In this document: piece by piece, positions 1-6,743 of the stretch
How positions within the stretch are numbered: the stretch's first letter is position 1
Layout: every line of letters begins with the position of its first letter
Source: Candidatus Zhuqueibacterota bacterium RBG_16_48_16
GTDB lineage: Bacteria > Zhuqueibacterota > Zhuqueibacteria > Residuimicrobiales > Sediminimicrobiaceae
Length of the DNA stretch: 10,046 bases
Direction of reading: 5' to 3'
Assembly (NCBI GenBank): GCA_001771235.1
Contig: METF01000100.1
Coordinates: 3,512 to 13,557, forward strand
Position numbers and translations under genes: made by a program
The notes under the pieces: model-generated
What the model was told of the DNA's origin: nothing
The model's input: only the letters and a program-made list of their open reading frames with translations
The model's database searches: none

Positions 1-1467
1 TGGCTCGGCGATGAGGATGACATCGGGATTTATTTTTCGCGCTTCCCTAAAAATCAGATCGACGGTTTTCCAATCGATCATGGCGGCCAGATCGAAACGA
101 AATCCATCGATGTGGTATTCCGTCATCCAATATTTTATGCTATCCAAAATGAGCCGTCGCGCCATTGGCCGGGCAGTCAAAAAATCATTGCCACAGCCGC
201 TCGCCGCACGGTAGGTCTGGTCGGGATTGAGATGAAAATAATATTTTTTGTCGATGTGCTTGAAGCAATTTTGGTCGTATTGGGAGACATGGTTATAAAC
301 GACATCCAAAATAACCGCGATGCCCTGCCGGTGCAGCGCTTTCACCACATCTTTGAGCTCGGTCACCTGGCGCCCATCCAGCCCACAGGCCTTGCCCGGC
401 TCCAGAGAATTTCCGCTTGCATAATAAGACTCGGGCGCAAAGAAACAGGATGTCATGTAGCCCCAGTGATTTCTGGCATAAGGATTCCAGGTGTTTTCCA
501 TGCCGTCCACAGGCACTTTGAAGGGGATTTCAATGTTGCCGAATTCATGGATGGGCAGAAACTCCACGGCGTTTACGCCGAGCGATGCGATATATTCGAT
601 TCCTCCCCGACAGCCGCGCTGCAGAAATCCTTTATAACTGCCGGCAAGCTCGCGACTCACAGCCGAGCTCGGATGCGCGGTCAGGTCGCGCACATGGCAT
701 TCATAGATGATCAAATCCTCTGGTTTGTAGCCGAGCCACGAATCGCCTTGCCAGTCATAATCCGCATCATTCAGAATGAGTGTTTTGCCGCGGTGCAGGT
801 ATTCGTTCCTGGTCGCCACAGCTTTTGAATACGGATCGTACAGCAGCAGCGAGCCGTCAAAATCCTCAGTGGCCGTTTGCGGCCCGTCGACTTTGTAACC
901 GTAAAATTTGCCGAAATAGTGGCCGGGGAGAACGACCTCCCACACACCGTTCCTCTCTTTCTTCATTGGATGTTTCCGGCCAGTCACCGCCTCAAACGAG
1001 TCGAACAGAAAAAGCGCCACCTGCGACGCCCGTGGAGCAAACAGGCGAAAAATCGTCTCTTTGTCGTTCCAGAAACAACCCAGCTTTTTATCGGAGTAAA
1101 ATCGATCCAGCACACTATCGGGCTGGACTTCATACTGTTTTCTCTTGTATTTGAGAAATAGCGGTTTGCTGAGATCTATTTCAGCCGTTGCAATATCGTA
1201 GTAATTTCGTCGGGCTTTAATCAGATACACGGCGACAGGTTGGCTGAATTGAATTTCCTCTTTTGCCAGGCCCAGGGAATGATCTTTAAGGGTGATTCTC
1301 ACTTTATCCGCTTGAATGATCTTTGCTGATGTTATGTCCGAAATTTCCAACGCCACTCCTTCCCATAAAAGTGAAAAAAAAGTTAAAAAAAGAACACACA
1401 CCAAAATAAGCTCAGACTTGAATAGAAAAAGAGCACTCCCATTTTGTTTATACATTCTTACTATCAT
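1..1467 (-). CDS. Exported pullulanase-type GH13 alpha-glucan debranching enzyme, 3' end outside window
   Basis: The frame stays open from an ATG at 1467 (second ATG at 1455) to the left edge, 489 codons without a stop; an in-frame TAG sits just before the first ATG. Residues about 19-34 form a hydrophobic signal segment, with possible cleavage near EGVA (36-39), so the enzyme is probably exported. Residues about 130-205 look like a CBM48/isoamylase N-terminal module (FRLFAPRASQVALFLF, then GKFYGYKV). The GH13 barrel begins near 250 (LIIYECHVRDLT) and shows NHWGYMT (333-339), conserved region I DVVYNHV (388-394), region II GFRFDL with the nucleophile Asp459, and region III LIAEP with the acid/base Glu488. 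Region IV and the C-terminal domain lie beyond the edge. Family knowledge: such enzymes hydrolyse alpha-1,6 branches of starch, glycogen or pullulan. Pullulanase fits better than isoamylase or GlgX, but the exact specificity is inferred. The 200-nt gap upstream leaves open whether it shares the promoter of its neighbours. Confidence 0.9.
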   Translation of the reverse strand, partial: MIVRMYKQNGSALFLFKSELILVCVLFLTFFSLLWEGVALEISDITSAKIIQADKVRITLKDHSLGLAKEEIQFSQPVAVYLIKARRNYYDIATAEIDLSKPLFLKYKRKQYEVQPDSVLDRFYSDKKLGCFWNDKETIFRLFAPRASQVALFLFDSFEAVTGRKHPMKKERNGVWEVVLPGHYFGKFYGYKVDGPQTATEDFDGSLLLYDPYSKAVATRNEYLHRGKTLILNDADYDWQGDSWLGYKPEDLIIYECHVRDLTAHPSSAVSRELAGSYKGFLQRGCRGGIEYIASLGVNAVEFLPIHEFGNIEIPFKVPVDGMENTWNPYARNHWGYMTSCFFAPESYYASGNSLEPGKACGLDGRQVTELKDVVKALHRQGIAVILDVVYNHVSQYDQNCFKHIDKKYYFHLNPDQTYRAASGCGNDFLTARPMARRLILDSIKYWMTEYHIDGFRFDLAAMIDWKTVDLIFREARKINPDVILIAEP

Positions 1468-1525
1468 CTACACATCGTTTCCATGAGAAAAGATTATTGC
1501 AGCTATTTAGCCTGCATGATTCATC

Positions 1526-1640
1526 CGCCACAAAGACACCAAGACGCAAAGTTTCACAAAATTAATCAATATACTCTTCTCTGTCAGACAATGGCTTAAA
1601 TTTCATTTGTGTTCCTTTGCGACTTTGTGCCTTAGTGGCG
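1526..1640. repeat. MITE-like intergenic inverted repeat (CAC-AAAG family)
   Basis: The left arm (1526-1551) reads as short CAAAG/CACCAAG/CGCAAAG units. The reverse complement of the right arm (1615-1640) matches it at 22 of 26 positions, with both ends closing on CGCCAC. The roughly 60 nt between the arms has no recognisable content. The element fills most of the gap between the methyltransferase stop and the GH13 start. From general knowledge, degenerate tandem CACAAAGACAC-like repeats are scattered through many environmental bacterial genomes. A related sequence appears at 6221-6248 in this window. Function unknown; a fold-back element or a transcript-end structure are both possible. Confidence 0.65.
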
Positions 1641-1669
1641 AAAGTTACACCTGAACAGTCATAAAATAT

Positions 1670-2380
1670 TTAACGAACAGCGCTGACAACGGCAAGGTTC
1701 AAGAACCGCCATGGCACATCGATTCTTTTAAATCCGGCCGAATGTAACCATTCAATCTTTGTATCGACTCTGCAGATATGATGTTTTTGTCGTAGAATTG
1801 TCGATTGAGATAAAAGGTCGATTTGCTCTTTCGTCACCTCGCCTCTTTGCAGCGATGATTGTATGTAGCGGATTTCGAGATCGTGGAAAATGGTGCTCAC
1901 ATGCTCGTCTGCCGGAATAAAAAATTCACAACTGACGAACCGGCCGCCGTGATTCAGGGCGCCGTAAATGTCCGAGATAATCTCCCGGTGCCGGTCCAGG
2001 GTCAGGTAATCGAGGGTAAAGGACGACACCACGGCATTCAACGGACTCAAACCAGCGGCCCATGCGCTCAGATTCAGATTGCACTGAAGACCTTTGAACC
2101 GATCGCCAAAGCGCCCCAGCTTTTCTTTCGCTCTTTTCAGGATTCTTTTTTCTTTATCAAGACCGAAGACGGTGGCCGTCGGCAGCATCTCCAAGAGCCG
2201 GCCGCTTAATTCGCCAAAGCCGCAGCCTAAATCCGCCACCCGAATGTCTTCAGTGACCGGGAAGTCCAGCATCGAGATCATGATATCATGCGCTTCCAGG
2301 TACTTTGGAATGATATACTCGAATAAATCTTCCAGAAGGCGAATATCTTTGGACATCTCGGGATTCGATTTTGTGCTCAT
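1670..2380 (-). CDS. Class I SAM-dependent methyltransferase, substrate unknown
   Basis: This 236-residue protein has a Rossmann-type methyltransferase fold: motif I VADLGCGFGEL (48-58), an acidic residue ending strand 2 in VFGLDKE (Asp75), a motif IV-like FTLDYL (121-126), and the post-motif GALNHGGRFVSCEFF (140-154). The C-terminal part, IEWLHSAGFKRIDVPWRFLN (209-228), is the usual WLxxAGF capping region. It has no signal peptide, so it should be cytoplasmic. The start codon overlaps the stop of the upstream TPR/GWxTD gene as ATGA and has no Shine-Dalgarno of its own, which points to translational coupling. The general layout recalls CmoA-like or small-molecule methyltransferases, but nothing fixes the substrate. 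Class call is firm; specific function is not known. Confidence 0.85.
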   Translation of the reverse strand: MSTKSNPEMSKDIRLLEDLFEYIIPKYLEAHDIMISMLDFPVTEDIRVADLGCGFGELSGRLLEMLPTATVFGLDKEKRILKRAKEKLGRFGDRFKGLQCNLNLSAWAAGLSPLNAVVSSFTLDYLTLDRHREIISDIYGALNHGGRFVSCEFFIPADEHVSTIFHDLEIRYIQSSLQRGEVTKEQIDLLSQSTILRQKHHICRVDTKIEWLHSAGFKRIDVPWRFLNLAVVSAVR

Positions 2381-4668
2381 TTTAAAAAGAATTTAATGGA
2401 TGATGAATCTGCTTGCCCGGTTTCAGGCACAAATGTCAATACTTCCAGCCGATAGTCCCCCTGCGATTGTTTGTTCAAATCCAGGGCGAGGTATTCGACT
2501 GAAGTTCTTTGATCGGCAAACCGTTCGATGGTATTGGAGGTCTCTGACATGCCGCCGCCGAATATGCCGGTGATTTTGGCAAGAATACTTGTTTTCTCTT
2601 TTCTCAGTTGTTTGATCTTATAGGTCACGTTGAAATCCAGCCGATTGCCGTTCACAACAGGCAAATTATAAACTTCAAAATAGACATAAACAGGATCTTT
2701 TTTGGAAAACGTCCGAACGGGCTGCGGTATCACTCGCAAACCGTTCTTGACAAACTTGTTCGTCTCATCGGTTGCCAGAATTTCCCGCGCCAATTCCAGT
2801 TTGCTCATTTGCAGCAGCTCGCGTCCGTAGGAGCCGATGGTTGTATGGTATTTATATCCGCCGACTTTGTTTTCATCGGCAACGCGAATGACGATGTTTA
2901 TAAAGTGCAATCCCGGCCTGGCATCGAATTGGAACTGATCGACCCACAGCCCGAACATATCCGTATCGAATTTGATCTTTTCAGCGGACACATCAAGCTG
3001 ATCGTGATAAACGGTATTCCAGGATTCGTCCACAGCCGAAAAATAGGCCGTGACTTTTTTATCCGGCGCATAGTTTTCCATTTTGGGCCAGATATCCAGA
3101 TGGCTCAGGCCAAAATACAGCTCATAGCGGGTGGCGCCGTTCTCGCCGTGGAATGTGGAAATATAAAATGGAAAACCGATGGGAATGATCCGGTCGGTCC
3201 ATGAATGGCGATCGGAATTCAAGCCGACCTCCACATCCCTGCGACTCCTGTCGGCCAATTCCAGTTGCAGGCTGTTGCCCTCCAGCCGATCGGCAATAAG
3301 CATGCGATAAAATATCGGATCAAAATCCAGCCTGCTTTCCGCCATATAGTCCGGAATCGTCGGGCTGAGACGCCAATTTGTGGGGCCGGCAGCTTCATCG
3401 ATAAAAAAATGGAACATCAATTTCGGCGTGGATTGTCCGCGGTAGTACAGCCATGATTCATTTTCAGGAGCACCCTGGCTGTTCATGAAGGCGCGGTCGT
3501 CAGGCTCCCCGTGCCGGATATAGACCAATCCCTTGTCGTTGTACTTGTCGTTTAAATAAAAGACTTTGGGATAGGTCAAATACTGCAATTTGTCCGGGCT
3601 ATTCATTTTTGAACGCACACCGTCATAACGATAATATTTTTCAGCCTGCAATACCCGCCGAATATGTTCCAACATGCGCGGGTTTTCTTCCGTAGCAAAA
3701 AGCGGATTTCTTATTTGCCACATTTTGGAAAGGAGTTCCCTTTTCTCCCCCGCCGTTTTAAGCGAGAGGTAGCCTTCCAATTCCACGTCGGTAAAGATAT
3801 ACTTCATTTCTTCAAAAAGGAAATCAACGTCGAACAGTGTTTTTGCCGAATCAAGCGCCTGCCGGAAAAAATTCTCACCCTCATCGATCCCGCCTTGCTG
3901 GTAGCGCAGTCGCGCCAAAGCCATTCGCAGCGGCGTCTTGGAAATAATGACAGAATCCGGCAAAAGCATAAGGTGCATAAAAACCGAATCGGCCCGGACA
4001 AAATCATCCGAACGCCGGTAAGATTCGCCGATATAGAGTCGGGCGCGCGGCGTATTTCTTCCGGCAAGCCATGTTCTTAAATTGTCGCCATTTTTATGAT
4101 AAAGCATCGAATCATAAAGTCGATGCAAGCCGATAAGCGCTTGATCGGCGCCAGGCTTGTAAGCCAATTGGCGCTCGGCGAAATCAACCGCCTCGGTAAA
4201 ATGTTCGCGGTATTTTTCCAGCACCCCGTACTCATAAAACACCAGTCCATAAGAAGGCGAATTTTCCATGACAAATTTGAGGTACCTTTGTGCCTTGCGA
4301 AATTCGAGCCTTCTCAGCAGCAAAGCCTTGTACTTTGCTATTTCTCGGTGGCAAATACCGAGATAGTAGTGCGCCGCGATGTCCGCTTTATCGATTTTCA
4401 GAACCTTTTCAAACCACTCTTTTGCCTCGCCCCATTTTTCGCGCTTGAATTCCACCTGCCCCAGGGATTGTAACGGCGCCAGGCTGTCAGGAGCCATCTC
4501 GTGTGCGGCTTTGAACTCCCTGAAGGCCTGAGAGAGATTGTCATCGCGAAACGCCCGGCTGCCGCTCGACATGCGATCACGATAACCATCATCGGATGCG
4601 GATGAAAACGAGATATGGAGTATCAAAGACAAAACGAGGAGATAATATGTACGTGGGCGATAAATCAT
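2377..4668 (-). CDS. Exported TPR and GWxTD-domain-like protein
   Basis: This 763-residue protein begins with a signal peptide (hydrophobic 8-22, then SSASDDG, probable cleavage near 24). Residues about 36-280 are TPR-like helical repeats (SRAFRDDNLSQAFREFKAAH; WGEAKEWFEKVLKID; FTEAVDFAERQLAY; GGIDEGENFFRQAL). Residues about 312-410 resemble the GWxTD domain: MWQIRNPLFATEENPRM, then NDKGLVYIRHGEPDD, then ENESWLYY. The name-giving GWxTD is replaced by DKYND here (374-378), so it is a divergent member. The C-terminal half (about 500-763) is beta-rich, with YVYFEVYNLP (661-670) as a late landmark. Known of the family: exported, widespread in Acidobacteria and FCB relatives, molecular role undefined. 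The ATG directly follows an in-frame TGA, and no clear Shine-Dalgarno precedes it. It lies 99 nt after the EEP gene and overlaps the methyltransferase gene by 4 nt. Confidence 0.8.
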   Translation of the reverse strand: MIYRPRTYYLLVLSLILHISFSSASDDGYRDRMSSGSRAFRDDNLSQAFREFKAAHEMAPDSLAPLQSLGQVEFKREKWGEAKEWFEKVLKIDKADIAAHYYLGICHREIAKYKALLLRRLEFRKAQRYLKFVMENSPSYGLVFYEYGVLEKYREHFTEAVDFAERQLAYKPGADQALIGLHRLYDSMLYHKNGDNLRTWLAGRNTPRARLYIGESYRRSDDFVRADSVFMHLMLLPDSVIISKTPLRMALARLRYQQGGIDEGENFFRQALDSAKTLFDVDFLFEEMKYIFTDVELEGYLSLKTAGEKRELLSKMWQIRNPLFATEENPRMLEHIRRVLQAEKYYRYDGVRSKMNSPDKLQYLTYPKVFYLNDKYNDKGLVYIRHGEPDDRAFMNSQGAPENESWLYYRGQSTPKLMFHFFIDEAAGPTNWRLSPTIPDYMAESRLDFDPIFYRMLIADRLEGNSLQLELADRSRRDVEVGLNSDRHSWTDRIIPIGFPFYISTFHGENGATRYELYFGLSHLDIWPKMENYAPDKKVTAYFSAVDESWNTVYHDQLDVSAEKIKFDTDMFGLWVDQFQFDARPGLHFINIVIRVADENKVGGYKYHTTIGSYGRELLQMSKLELAREILATDETNKFVKNGLRVIPQPVRTFSKKDPVYVYFEVYNLPVVNGNRLDFNVTYKIKQLRKEKTSILAKITGIFGGGMSETSNTIERFADQRTSVEYLALDLNKQSQGDYRLEVLTFVPETGQADSSSIKFFLK

Positions 4669-4767
4669 TCAGGTTTGCATTTTGACATAGGGAGATTTGG
4701 TCAGCGGCATTTTACCTAATATAATAGCCAATATCAAGCAAAATTCACGGCATTTGGAATCGACCTG
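4669..4767. other. Short gap between the EEP and TPR/GWxTD genes
   Basis: This 99-nt AT-rich stretch lies between two minus-strand genes. I see no clear terminator, promoter or Shine-Dalgarno in it. A short AAATGCCG is repeated directly on the minus strand. The downstream gene may be expressed by read-through from the EEP gene. Confidence 0.4.
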
Positions 4768-6027
4768 CTATTTCAACATCACCCGAACGATTTGCGCCCG
4801 GTGGTCCGAAGCCTCCGAAGGTAAAACCGCCGCATTGAGTACGTGAAAGTGATCGGACAAAAAGACATGGTCGATCCGCAAAATATCGAATATAAAACGA
4901 TCGTAGGCCTTCCCCAGGGCAGCCACCAGGCTGCTGTGGCCAAAAGTGGTTCCCAGTCCCCAACCGGCCTTTTTAAAAGCATTGGTGTACGCGCCGGAAA
5001 AGAGATTATATATCTGGCTGTTGGGCGTATCGTTAAAATCGCCGGCGACGATGAGCGGGCCGTCAGCGCTTTTCAGGATGCCGAACAATTCCACCCCTTC
5101 CGCGATTCGCCTGTTGTAGGCGATGCGACTCTGGCTTAAAAAACTGGCAAAACTCCTTCGCCCCATCATGGCTTCGATAAGCTCGTGGCCGTTTGGATAG
5201 AGATGGCAGTTATAAAGATGTATGTCCTGATTGCCGATCCGTATCGTTGCATAATTCAGGTTGGTATGTTCTTCCATGTGTTGTGTCTTAATGTCGATGT
5301 TGCTCGTGCGGATGAACGGGAATTTTGATAAAATAACGCCGCCGTTATAATCTTCAAATCGATCCGAAAAAAATTGATGGGGAAACATGGCATGCAACTG
5401 CTGGCGGAAAAGCACCCGGTCGTCGGGGTTGATCTCTTGTATAAATACGATATCCGGTTTTTCTCTCACAATGGTCGAAATGACCTCCTCCCTCCGTTCA
5501 CCGGGCATATAAACACGAATATTGTAGCTCATTATCGTAATCGACCGTTTGGTGTGAAAGGATAAATACTTGAAAGCCGGAAACAACTGGCCTCTATAGT
5601 TGCTGACGAGAAGCACGATCGCAACCAGGAATAAGACCTGGTTTCTGCCGAGCCTTTTAAAATGAAAAATATGATAAATGGCCAGGGCGGAAAACGGAAT
5701 GACGAGATAAAAAAGGTATTTGAAGGCATTGGACATGTTCATTACGATCAGGACAAATATGGCAAAAAACAGCAGGGCCGACAGTTTTTTTAGCCAGCCG
5801 TAGCGTGCGGATTTGACCGCCAACAAAGCGATCATGAACGGCAACAGCAATCCCAATGGGATCCAGATCACGTCCTGGAAAAGGCTGGCAAATACCTCGA
5901 CGAGGGGATGGTAGCGAAATAGAACCGCTCGCAATTCAGTCCAGAGTAACAACAGGACAAAAATATAAAGAATCAGGAAAACGGTAGAGATTTTATCCGC
6001 CAATTTTTTAATCATCGATCGATCCAA
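4768..6027 (-). CDS. Membrane-anchored endonuclease/exonuclease/phosphatase (EEP) family protein
   Basis: The 419-residue protein has five hydrophobic segments (about 14-32, 54-74, 82-100, 102-122, 129-145) followed by a complete EEP domain (163-419). Catalytic and metal-binding motifs are all present: MSYNIR (Asn169), FIQEIN (Glu198), NCHLYP (His275), VAGDFND (Asp330, Asn332), RIDHVFL (Asp386, His387) and ASDH (Asp408, His409), so it is probably active as a metal-dependent phosphodiesterase or phosphatase. The basic N-terminus (KKLADK) suggests N-in; with five spans the catalytic domain would face outside the cytoplasm. The substrate is unknown; relatives include nucleases, sphingomyelinase-like and inositol-phosphatase enzymes. 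The start is uncertain: TTG at 6027 is preceded at 4-nt spacing by AAAGG, while ATG at 6015 has only a weak GGA upstream. I prefer TTG. It heads the minus-strand cluster. Confidence 0.85.
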   Translation of the reverse strand: MDRSMIKKLADKISTVFLILYIFVLLLLWTELRAVLFRYHPLVEVFASLFQDVIWIPLGLLLPFMIALLAVKSARYGWLKKLSALLFFAIFVLIVMNMSNAFKYLFYLVIPFSALAIYHIFHFKRLGRNQVLFLVAIVLLVSNYRGQLFPAFKYLSFHTKRSITIMSYNIRVYMPGERREEVISTIVREKPDIVFIQEINPDDRVLFRQQLHAMFPHQFFSDRFEDYNGGVILSKFPFIRTSNIDIKTQHMEEHTNLNYATIRIGNQDIHLYNCHLYPNGHELIEAMMGRRSFASFLSQSRIAYNRRIAEGVELFGILKSADGPLIVAGDFNDTPNSQIYNLFSGAYTNAFKKAGWGLGTTFGHSSLVAALGKAYDRFIFDILRIDHVFLSDHFHVLNAAVLPSEASDHRAQIVRVMLK

Positions 6028-6036
6028 CGCACCTTT

Positions 6037-6055
6037 TGTTCAAAATTGTTGAACA
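6037..6055. promoter_or_regulatory. Perfect 7-bp dyad upstream of the EEP gene, possible operator
   Basis: TGTTCAA-N5-TTGAACA is a perfect interrupted palindrome whose near edge is 9 nt from the TTG start codon. Position and symmetry fit a repressor site or a small 5'-UTR hairpin covering the ribosome-binding region. No regulator is known; it could be chance in AT-rich DNA. Confidence 0.35.
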
Positions 6056-6081
6056 GTAGCTATTCAGCCCACGAAACACGC

Positions 6082-6210
6082 TCAATAAACTATTTCTATT
6101 TCCAAGCATTGCTGCTAACCTCTTAAAAACCCGCATCCTTTATTTGTATAAACCTGAAAGCATGCTCCCATGATGGCATAACTTTCTTCAGGATAAAGTA
6201 ATTCTGTCAT
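6082..6210 (-). pseudogene. Remnant of a GxxExxY-family gene (N-terminal part only)
   Basis: From the ATG at 6210 the frame reads MTELLYPEESYAIMGACFQV and then YTNKGCGFLRG before a TAG at 6117-6115. After the stop the same frame resumes as QQCLEIEIVY and stops again at 6084-6082. Intact family members read approximately GACFEVYxxKGCGFLEAVYQECLEIEL, so this copy keeps the start of the protein. Relative to that pattern it has lost about one codon, changed the GxxExxY motif itself (Glu to Arg, Tyr lost) and acquired a stop. Everything after CLEIE is unrecognisable; intact proteins are about 120-130 residues. The family's function is unknown, and this copy cannot encode it. Confidence 0.75.
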
Positions 6211-6220
6211 AATTATTTTT

Positions 6221-6248
6221 CTTTCGATTCTTTCGTGTGTTTAGTGGG
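6221..6248. repeat. CAC-AAAG type intergenic repeat beside the GxxExxY remnant
   Basis: On the minus strand it reads CCACTAAACACACGAAAG followed by AATCGAAAG, directly upstream of the GxxExxY start. It shares CCACTAA and the CAC/AAAG rhythm with the arms of the element at 1526-1640. From general knowledge, GxxExxY genes in environmental genomes often sit beside such repeats. It is likely a fragment. Confidence 0.45.
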
Positions 6249-6445
6249 CCAGATAGTTACGTTAAACAAGTTGCAGATCATAATGATACAAGCTCGAATT
6301 CAAGGAGATGCCACTCTATCAAATAGCTCGACATACAACAAATTTCACACCAAAAAAAGTCACTAAAATTAATCGATCCATCTTGAGAAGCATTTAAATT
6401 ATTAAGACAGGCCGCAAAAGATGCTTGAAAAATTAATTTTTTCTA
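6249..6445. other. AT-rich gap with no recognisable feature
   Basis: Between the GxxExxY remnant and the ilv promoter I see no coding signal, RNA gene or clear repeat. The base composition becomes very AT-rich toward the promoter, as is usual for an upstream element. Confidence 0.4.
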
Positions 6446-6475
6446 TTGACTATTTAATTTATTTATCTATCTTTG
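6446..6475 (+). promoter_or_regulatory. Promoter for the ilv leader and ilvBN(C)
   Basis: TTGACT (6446-6451) is followed after 16 nt by TATCTT (6468-6473), a good sigma-70 layout within an AT-rich stretch. The same bases extend to TATCTTTG (6468-6475), which matches the Bacteroidota -7 consensus TAnnTTTG, with TTG at 6446-6448 near the -33 position. Predicted transcription start is about 6480, shortly before the leader ORF. It would serve the whole ilv cluster. Confidence 0.65.
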
Positions 6476-6512
6476 TACTTCGTCAATCAAAAAGAAATCG
6501 CTCTTGAATGTA

Positions 6513-6722
6513 ATGAAGAAAAAAGAATTTAAAAAACTCAATCCTTTGGAACACAGCGTCGAATCAGGATCGATTGATCCCGGATGCAACAGTATGTTTC
6601 GTTGTAATATGATACTCCCAGTAAACGGTATACCTTCCAAACCTGGTGTGTTGGGCCTGCCTGTGTTACGCCGGGTGCTACTACCCATCATCATTCTCAA
6701 CCTCTTGCTCCTATCGCTATAA
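6513..6722 (+). CDS. Branched-chain amino acid rich leader peptide of the ilv operon
   Basis: This is a short ORF of 69 codons from the ATG at 6513. Alternative starts are TTG 6504, ATG 6594 and ATG 6609; none has a clear Shine-Dalgarno, so the true start is uncertain. Its end is the telling part: of the last 24 residues 17 are branched-chain (11 Leu, 3 Val, 3 Ile), including VLLPIIILNLLLLSL. The N-terminal half is ordinary and Lys-rich (MKKKEFKKLNPLEH). Such clustering just ahead of ilvB is the hallmark of control peptides that make a ribosome stall when Leu-, Ile- or Val-tRNA is uncharged, as in the E. coli ilv and leu leaders. No homologue is recognised by sequence, and none is expected for leader peptides. 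It lies just downstream of the promoter at 6446-6475; the last Leu codons are inside the hairpin at 6700-6743. A small membrane protein is the alternative reading. Confidence 0.7.
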   Translation: MKKKEFKKLNPLEHSVESGSIDPGCNSMFRCNMILPVNGIPSKPGVLGLPVLRRVLLPIIILNLLLLSL

Positions 6723-6743
6723 AGCCGTAAAGGTGCAAGAGGT
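6700..6743 (+). promoter_or_regulatory. RNA hairpin overlapping the Leu codons and stop of the ilv leader
   Basis: The left arm (6700-6712), covering leader codons Leu67-Leu70 in the numbering from TTG 6504, pairs with the right arm (6731-6743): ACCTCTTGC with GCAAGAGGT gives 9 perfect pairs, then a T-T mismatch, then 3 more. The 18-nt loop holds the leader stop codon. A ribosome stalled on the Leu run would block the left arm and free the right arm. The right arm can instead fold on itself (GGTGC with GTACC, 6732-6746) or pair AAGAG with CTCTT at 6756-6760. This is the arrangement expected of a translation-responsive attenuator; the mechanism is inferred. Confidence 0.6.

Noticed and set aside
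112..828. Plus-strand open frame of 238 codons
   Set aside because: It is antisense to the GH13 gene, whose minus-strand frame contains the CBM48-like region and the catalytic motifs; the plus-strand product resembles nothing.
1670..2380. Specific assignment of the methyltransferase as tRNA-modifying CmoA
   Set aside because: Only the general class I motifs and the WLxxAGF region agree; CmoA-specific residues could not be confirmed and the neighbours do not suggest tRNA modification.
2608..3204. Plus-strand open frame of 198 codons
   Set aside because: It is antisense to the TPR/GWxTD gene and has no coding signature of its own.
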